Below are positions 60,952 through 64,000 of a stretch of DNA of 64,000 nt, piece by piece. Each line of letters opens with the position of its first letter. Within the stretch, counting starts at the first letter, position 1. The DNA is from G965276765 sp965276825 (lineage in GTDB: Bacteria; Actinomycetota; Acidimicrobiia; Acidimicrobiales; Palsa-688). The translations under genes were made by a program, and so were the position numbers. The notes under the pieces were generated by a model. It made no database searches and was not told the DNA's origin. It was given only the letters and a program-made list of their open reading frames with translations. The DNA lies in NCBI GenBank assembly GCA_965276825.1, contig OZ255630.1, forward strand, positions 1,178,001 to 1,242,000. The letters are read 5' to 3'.

Positions 60952-61335
60952 GTGCCCGACGGCCTCCACCTGATCTGCGGGCATCTCCTCGACCTCCGAG
61001 CCGACTGCTGCCCAGACGGACAGTCCCTGCGGACGCTCTGCCCGGGGGCTGTGCAGCCCGTCCTCAACGACCAGACTGCGGCCATCGACCGACTCACGGC
61101 CATCGACGAGCTGCGCGCCTGGCTCGACGACCAAGTAGCCATGGCCGTGATCGGCCCCCGCGTGGCCCAGGCCACCCGGGCGGAGATGGGCGCCACGGTC
61201 GGCACCAGCCGCCAAGGCGCCCACAACCGGTGGGGGGCGACGTTCAACGGTACGAGCAGGCCGCTTCCTCCACCCCACACCGACTTCGACCTTTCCCCAG
61301 CCCCCGCCACGGCGCCACCAGGGGCCGGCCCTTGA
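60952..61335 (+). CDS. Hypothetical protein with C-terminal helix-turn-helix
   Basis: A 127-residue protein: cysteines in ICGHLLDLRADCCPDGQSL, helix AAIDRLTAIDELRAWLDD, then ARVAQATRAEMGATVGTSR followed by QGAHNRWGA, whose 'G.S.RQ.A..RW' ending resembles the recognition helix of small sigma-like HTH proteins (actual sequence here starts PRVAQATRAEM). The last 30 residues are proline rich and probably read past the natural end. Lies at the left edge of an accessory island. Confidence 0.55.
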   Translation: MPDGLHLICGHLLDLRADCCPDGQSLRTLCPGAVQPVLNDQTAAIDRLTAIDELRAWLDDQVAMAVIGPRVAQATRAEMGATVGTSRQGAHNRWGATFNGTSRPLPPPHTDFDLSPAPATAPPGAGP

Positions 61336-61395
61336 TCCCGGCTTCGAGCGCAACGGCGGCGGCACGGCCGCCGTGGGAGGGTGGGTGGCGATGGA

Positions 61396-61715
61396 GTTGA
61401 TCGTGGCTCGCACGCGTCCCGACTGGCGACTGGCCCGAAGCCCCCGACGTGGTCGAGCAGGCGGTGAGGCAGGCGTGCGTCGGGCGGGGCGCGGCGATCG
61501 AGGTGATTGCCGCCCGAGGTCGCGAGCAGCGCTCCCAGATCGTGTTCAGCCGGGGCCGGGACATGGTGTTCTGGCAGTCCCCCCGCACCCGCAAACAGGC
61601 CTGGCCCGACGTGACCCTCCCCACCGCCCGGGCCGCCAAGATCGCCGACCTCGAGATCATCGTCGACGACCACGAGCGCTACCCGTACCGTTTCGCCACC
61701 CAGCAGGCCAAAGGT
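61396..61715 (+). pseudogene. Fragment of an ERCC4-domain nuclease
   Basis: Roughly 105 codons matching the middle of actinobacterial ERCC4 (XPF-type) nuclease proteins: RGAAIEVIAARGREQRSQIVF, WQSPRTRKQAWPDVTLPTARAA and ADLEIIVDDHERYPYRFATQQ (each piece at most 21 residues, first quoted from residue R). The usual N- and C-terminal parts are absent. The frame runs straight into the RHS fragment. Confidence 0.7.
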
Positions 61716-62112
61716 GGCACCGACACCGCTCTGGTCCAGTCCGTGACCGACAAGGTCACTGCCAAGACCACCACCTACGCCTACGACAGCCTCGACGAGC
61801 TGACCGGCGCCAACCAGAGCGCCAACGGAACTACTACCGCCAGCTCCACCACCCCCGACGCCACCTGCACCAGCCCCTCGACCACCTACAGCTACAACGC
61901 GGCCGACCAGCTCACTGCCCGCAACGGAACCACCACCGGCTACGGCGACGACGCCAACGGCAACGAGACCGCCGGCATCGGTGCCACCACCCGCACCGCC
62001 GAGACCTACTCCCCGTCCAACCAGCTGACCGCCCTCACCAGCAGCGGGACCGCCACCAGCTACGCCGGGCTCGACAACGCCGACCGGACCACAGCCGGCA
62101 CTACCTCTACTG
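61716..62112 (+). pseudogene. Fragment of an RHS/YD-repeat protein
   Basis: About 130 codons of YD-repeat sequence in the same frame as the ERCC4 fragment: TYAYDSLDELTGANQSANG, TYSYNAADQLTARNGTTTGY, DDANGNETAGI and SYAGLDNADRTTAGTTS. These match the region just before the RHS core. After about 62112 the composition changes and the frame no longer resembles RHS. Confidence 0.78.
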
Positions 62113-62347
62113 AGTCCCGAGTGAGTGGCGGTCGGCGCCCCGACCACCACTTACTATTTTTGCCAGCGCCGCAAATACTTCGGTTCGTCTCATGTAAAAT
62201 AGCTTTTTGCTCAATGCTTCCAAGGAGGCGCTCGCCATGTTTCACAGGAGGCGGCTGCTGTGACGCTCGTATTCTTCGTGATTACCATCTTCGGGTTCGA
62301 TACGGGTGTTCCGAATACGAGATTCGAGCTCATCCCGGGAGCCAGAA

Positions 62348-62665
62348 GTGCAAAGTAATTCGGAATCGACCTGGACGTGTCCTAATGGTCATACCTTCAA
62401 GATCGTTGACATTGCGTCTTTCGGGGATAAGCACGGCAGTCTGCGATGCCCGGCATGCAACCAAGATTCACCGCGCCGCGGGACTCCCTACATCATTGCA
62501 TATGCGTCGCTCGGCGGAGGAGCAGCGCTCGGCGCTGCCTTCAGTTCTGGTCTCGTCAAAATAGGCTTGCTGACAGCCACCGGGTTCTTCGAATTGATGG
62601 CAATCTGGACTTTCGCGTTCACCGGGATACTGGCGTATGTTCAAAAGAAGATAGGAGTGAAGTAG
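62348..62665 (+). CDS. Zinc-ribbon membrane protein of low GC content
   Basis: A 105-residue protein: CPNGHTFKIVDIASFGDKHG and LRCPACNQD form a zinc ribbon, followed by two membrane segments (YIIAYASLGGGAALGAAF; ELMAIWTFAFTGILAYV). The region is clearly AT-richer than its neighbours, implying transfer. GTG 62348 follows GGGAG; GTG 62306 would add 14 residues. No function recognised; an effector or immunity-like cargo of the island is possible. Confidence 0.6.
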   Translation: MQSNSESTWTCPNGHTFKIVDIASFGDKHGSLRCPACNQDSPRRGTPYIIAYASLGGGAALGAAFSSGLVKIGLLTATGFFELMAIWTFAFTGILAYVQKKIGVK

Positions 62666-62667
62666 GC

Positions 62668-62843
62668 AGGATCGTCCCAATCGATGGGCGGCTTCCCAGC
62701 GCTGACATAATCGTCTGCGCTGGCCAGGACCGCCCGCAGCTCGGCCTCGGTGGCAGGGTCGACCACGGGCCATCGCCGAGCGGATCAGCGTGACGGAGTC
62801 CATGGCGGTGGCCACCGCGTCATACCGCGGCGCGGAGTCCAGA
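62668..62843 (-). pseudogene. Frameshifted remnant of an unknown protein (possibly a transposase)
   Basis: Minus strand: YDAVATAMDSVTLIRSAMA in one frame continues in the next frame as VVDPATEAELRAVLASADDY then VSAGKPPIDWDDP after one extra C. The two halves read naturally as one protein across the frameshift. The end is lost at the boundary with the low-GC gene. Source unknown. Confidence 0.55.
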
Positions 62844-62844
62844 A

Positions 62845-63537
62845 CTAGCCCAGGGTGGCGTGGAGGAACTCGACGGTCCGGTCCCACGCCACCTTGGCGG
62901 CGCCGGCGTCGTAGGTCCCGAGCAGGTTCTCGTCGTTGACGAAGGCGTGACCGGCCTCGTAGAACTCGATGCGCGGGGCCCGGCCGCTCTGCTCGGTGAT
63001 GCGCGCCGCCATGCTCTCGACGTCGCCTCTGGGGTTCATGTCGTCCTCGGTGCCGTAGTGGCCGAGGACCTCGGCGGACATTCCCGAGAAGTCGGGGCTC
63101 CCCTGCAGCACACCGTAGAACGGCACGGCCGCGGCGATCTTGGCGCCCTCCTGGGCGGCGAGGGTGAGCACGAAGCCGCCGCCCATGCAGAACCCGACCG
63201 CGCCGATGGCATCGCCGGTGACCGCGTCGTGGGCCAGCAGGAAGTCGACTGCGCCCTGGAGCTCCCGGCTGGCCTGGTCGACGGGGAGCTGCTGCATCAG
63301 CTCCTGGGCCTCACCGGCGTCGTGGGTGGTGGTGCCCCCGTACAGGTCGGGGGCGAGGGCCACGAAACCCTGGGCGGCGAAGCGGTCGGCCAGCGACTTG
63401 ATGTGGGTGGTGAGGCCCCACCACTCCTGGATGACGATCAGCCCCGGACCGCGTCCGCTCGGCGGCGTGGCCAGGTACCCGTGGGCCTGACCCCCGCTGC
63501 TCGGGAAGGTGGTGTTCTGAACCGGGTTGTCGGGCAC
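62845..63537 (-). CDS. Dienelactone hydrolase family protein
   Basis: A 230-residue alpha/beta hydrolase: GLIVIQEWWGLTTHIKSLADR, nucleophile Cys in GAVGFCMGGGFVL (about residue 119), Asp in HYGTEDDMNPRGD and His in YEAGHAFVND. It opens dienelactones or related lactones. GTG start with AGGAG 8 nt upstream. Right border of the accessory island. Confidence 0.92.
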   Translation of the reverse strand: MPDNPVQNTTFPSSGGQAHGYLATPPSGRGPGLIVIQEWWGLTTHIKSLADRFAAQGFVALAPDLYGGTTTHDAGEAQELMQQLPVDQASRELQGAVDFLLAHDAVTGDAIGAVGFCMGGGFVLTLAAQEGAKIAAAVPFYGVLQGSPDFSGMSAEVLGHYGTEDDMNPRGDVESMAARITEQSGRAPRIEFYEAGHAFVNDENLLGTYDAGAAKVAWDRTVEFLHATLG

Positions 63538-63610
63538 GAAGGCACTCCTGTGGGTCGGACGTCGCCCAGCGTGGTACCCGGGCGCCTCCCGGGCCAACCG
63601 GCCCGTGGTG

Positions 63611-63952
63611 CTAAGGCGCGGCGCTGGCCTCGGGGGCGAGAGAGGCGAGACGGCGCTCGATGTCCGCCACCTCGTAGAGGTGGCGCTCGAGGGTCTCGGT
63701 CAGCCAGCGCTCGACCTGCGACTTGGCGTCACCGTCGTCCAGGCGGCCCCAGAGGTCGAGGAGCCGGTCCTGCACGCCCGAGGCCGACACCGACACCTGG
63801 CCGGTGAGCTCACCCCGCCACGCGTCGACGAAGGCCTCGACCCGGTCGACCGAACGGTCGGACTCGGCGGCGTCGGCCGGAGTCGTCACCTCGGACGGGG
63901 TCGGATCGAGCGGGCTGTCGGCCCGGACGGCGTCGGAGGGAGCATCGGTCAT
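63611..63952 (-). CDS. Small hypothetical protein
   Basis: A 113-residue protein with a disordered acidic start (MTDAPSDAVRADSPLDP) and a helical second half (VEAFVDAWRGELTGQVSVS; VERWLTETLERHLYEVADIERRL). ATG start 6 nt after TACGCT (leaderless). Probably cytoplasmic; no family recognised. Confidence 0.72.
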   Translation of the reverse strand: MTDAPSDAVRADSPLDPTPSEVTTPADAAESDRSVDRVEAFVDAWRGELTGQVSVSASGVQDRLLDLWGRLDDGDAKSQVERWLTETLERHLYEVADIERRLASLAPEASAAP

Positions 63953-63958
63953 GGACCC

Positions 63959-63964
63959 AGCGTA
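63959..63964 (-). promoter_or_regulatory. TACGCT -10 box
   Basis: TANNNT hexamer ending 6 nt before the ATG at 63952. Confidence 0.55.
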
Positions 63965-64000
63965 GGGCCAGGGAGCGTCCAACACGCGATCAGGGGTCCC

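Noticed and set aside
62113..62564. C-terminal toxin domain of the ERCC4/RHS chimera
   Set aside because: The sequence after 62112 has no toxin motif, changes composition, and overlaps the more plausible gene at 62348.

Overview
High-GC actinobacterial chromosome segment, most likely from the class Acidimicrobiia or a close uncultured relative. The evidence is a complete Pup-proteasome system (pup with a GGQ tail, dop, pafA, mpa/ARC ending in QYL, prcB, prcA, pafB, pafC), twin-arginine translocation genes and a HelY helicase in the order known from Mycobacterium, a bioB gene with a BsaP-type partner, very GC-rich third codon positions, and many start codons placed 6-9 nt downstream of a TANNNT -10 box (leaderless transcription). 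No rRNA, tRNA, CRISPR array or intact insertion sequence was recognised.

Layout. 1-4993 (minus strand): zinc-ribbon protein, small membrane protein, tatB, tatC, helY, truncated thyX. 5145-6441: glycerophosphodiesterase and signal peptidase I. 6450-15853: pafA-pafB-pafC, then mpa, dop, pup, prcB, prcA. 16061-20394: ferredoxin, then a tightly overlapping minus-strand run of a ThiS-like carrier, TtuA-like thiolase, TrmI-like methyltransferase and MarP-like membrane protease, preceded by three small (two membrane) proteins. 20422-23818: LON-domain protein, D,D-carboxypeptidase, desaturase. 23842-29921: FIST-like protein, then transketolase, transaldolase, 6-phosphogluconolactonase and a LOG-family protein (pentose phosphate block). 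29940-41831: serine hydrolase lipoprotein, M20 peptidase, RNase D-like protein, SigB/F-type sigma factor, flavin reductase, HIT and GNAT proteins, TyrRS, AlkA-like glycosylase. 41939-49203: bioB-bsaP, fatty acyl-CoA ligase, HhH-PHP protein, Ser/Thr kinase, mobA-fdhD. 49378-53451: VapBC, acyl-CoA dehydrogenase, cold-shock protein, two exported proteins. 53892-55243: a cobalamin riboswitch driving an exported alpha/alpha-toroid protein. 55353-60891: argS operon and an ABC ATPase. 60952-62843: a small accessory island with HTH protein, a fused fragment of an ERCC4-type nuclease and an RHS repeat protein, an AT-richer zinc-ribbon membrane protein and a frameshifted remnant. 62845-63952: dienelactone hydrolase and a small hypothetical protein.

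Three things stand out beyond ordinary gene content. First, a 72-nt element lies between prcB and prcA and again between the sigma factor and RNase D, with a shortened form in front of the LON-domain gene. Each copy runs exactly from the upstream stop codon to the downstream start codon, can be read as a mini-cistron joined by GTGA and ATGA overlaps, and folds into consecutive hairpins in which substitutions keep pairing. Second, at least seven genes end inside short tandem repeats (15-18 bp, or one 33-bp duplication) that include the stop codon. Third, the riboswitch-controlled toroid protein is a candidate extracellular corrinoid binder resembling transcobalamin in fold class.

Start sites were chosen from family length, stop/start overlaps, Shine-Dalgarno-like sequence and leaderless -10 spacing. 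Large overlapping antisense open frames are common at this GC content and were left out.
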